From NCBI GenBank assembly GCA_017354095.1, contig JAFMRP010000302.1, positions 1 through 6,233 of the forward strand: DNA of 6,233 bases, read 5' to 3'. Origin of the DNA: Ktedonobacteraceae bacterium (GTDB lineage: Bacteria; Chloroflexota; Ktedonobacteria; Ktedonobacterales; Ktedonobacteraceae). Positions 5,605-6,233 of this stretch are shown here, one piece after another. Under the pieces are notes generated by a model, which was given only the letters and a program-made list of their open reading frames with translations, was not told where the DNA came from and did no database searches. How positions within the stretch are numbered: position 1 is the stretch's first letter; each line of letters opens with the position of its first letter. Made by a program: the position numbers and the translations under genes.

Positions 5605-6207
5605 TTGGATAATGACATACCCCACCGTTCATGGCAGGTTCTCTTGCTCGGAGGCTCCTCTGGAGTTGGGAAAACCAGCGTCAGTTACCGATTGGCTCAT
5701 CATTTCGGGATTGGTATCACGGAAGTGGATGATTTCCAGGTGATGCTCGAACGCATGACCACTCCTACAGAGCAGCCTGTTTTACACTATTGGCGTACCC
5801 ATCCCGATGCTGGAAACCAACCAGCAGAGGAGATTGTCAAACATACCATTGCAGTTGGTCAGGTAATGGCTCCTGCGTTGGAAGCGGTGATTGCTAATCA
5901 TATTGAGAGCCGAGCGCCTCTTGTTTTGGAAGGGGACTTCATTCTCCCCATGCTCGCCACTTCTTTTTCGGACAGCTCGACCCAGAGCCAGGTACGAACA
6001 CTCTTCTTGTATGAAGAAAGTGAAGCACAGTTCCGCCACAATTTTTTGCAGCGTGAGCCCGAACACGGTCTGCAAGAAAAGCGTGCACAGGTGAGTTGGC
6101 TCTACGGACAATGGCTCAAGCAAGAAGCTGAACGTGTGGGTGCTCTGACGGTCCCTGCACGACCATGGAGTGACCTTTTTGAGCGCATATTGATAGCTCT
6201 CAAGTGA
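5605..6207 (+). CDS. P-loop kinase-like protein (AAA/2-phosphoglycerate kinase-type NTPase)
   Basis: This is a small cytoplasmic P-loop NTPase that probably phosphorylates a small molecule. It resembles proteins often labelled AAA family ATPase or 2-phosphoglycerate kinase-like. With Met1 at the TTG of 5605 it has 200 residues. The Walker A motif is GSSGVGKT (residues 17-24) after the strand WQVLLLG. An acidic pair follows in EVDDFQVML (Asp42-Asp43), at the place where kinases of this fold bind the acceptor. A conserved-looking helix, VGQVMAPALEAVIANHI, comes next, then a Walker B-like strand LVLEGDF (106-112). The C-terminal part contains a charged helical section rich in Arg and Glu that may form a lid. 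The start is uncertain: the ATG at 5557 (216 residues) and TTG at 5470 (245 residues) are in frame, but the promoter and ribosome-binding evidence favours 5605. It is divergent from azlC and has no visible partner. The true substrate is unknown. Confidence 0.82.
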   Translation: MDNDIPHRSWQVLLLGGSSGVGKTSVSYRLAHHFGIGITEVDDFQVMLERMTTPTEQPVLHYWRTHPDAGNQPAEEIVKHTIAVGQVMAPALEAVIANHIESRAPLVLEGDFILPMLATSFSDSSTQSQVRTLFLYEESEAQFRHNFLQREPEHGLQEKRAQVSWLYGQWLKQEAERVGALTVPARPWSDLFERILIALK

Positions 6208-6233
6208 TTCAACCCGCTCAAGTGCTATGACTC

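Overview
The window is a 6.2 kb piece of ordinary, moderately GC-rich bacterial chromosome. The mix of genes suggests a soil-type, plant-polymer-degrading bacterium: a GH2/GH43 glycosidase pair, a remnant of a CGNR zinc-finger regulator, an AzlCD exporter and a P-loop kinase-like protein. The style is reminiscent of Ktedonobacteria (Chloroflexota). That placement is an impression from the proteins, not a computed result. There are no rRNA or tRNA genes, no CRISPR array, and no intact transposase.

Layout. Positions 2-1744 (+) hold the 3' part of a glycoside hydrolase family 2 gene whose 5' end lies outside the window. It is followed after 25 bases by a secreted GH43 lipoprotein gene (1770-2819, +). 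The two probably form one operon for breaking down arabinose-, xylose- or galactose-containing plant polysaccharide. Positions 2820-3354 look empty in a simple gene scan. On the minus strand, however, they carry the decayed 3' part of a CGNR zinc-finger regulator gene (about 2844-3236), truncated at its 5' end and frameshifted near 3083-3090. Positions 3421-4134 (+) encode a complete endonuclease/exonuclease/phosphatase (EEP) family enzyme.

Positions 4255-5287 (-) encode azlC and azlD, overlapping genes for a branched-chain amino acid exporter, convergent with the EEP gene. Positions 5605-6207 (+) encode a small P-loop kinase-like protein divergent from azlC. The roughly 317-base gap between these two holds a clear azlC Shine-Dalgarno, an extended -10 promoter for the kinase-like gene and a cluster of three inverted repeats.

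The genes form unrelated modules: sugar-polymer degradation, a phosphoesterase or nuclease, amino acid export, and a small-molecule kinase. No previously undescribed multi-gene system is evident. The observations most worth a second look are the hidden CGNR pseudogene and the structured intergenic region 5390-5473.
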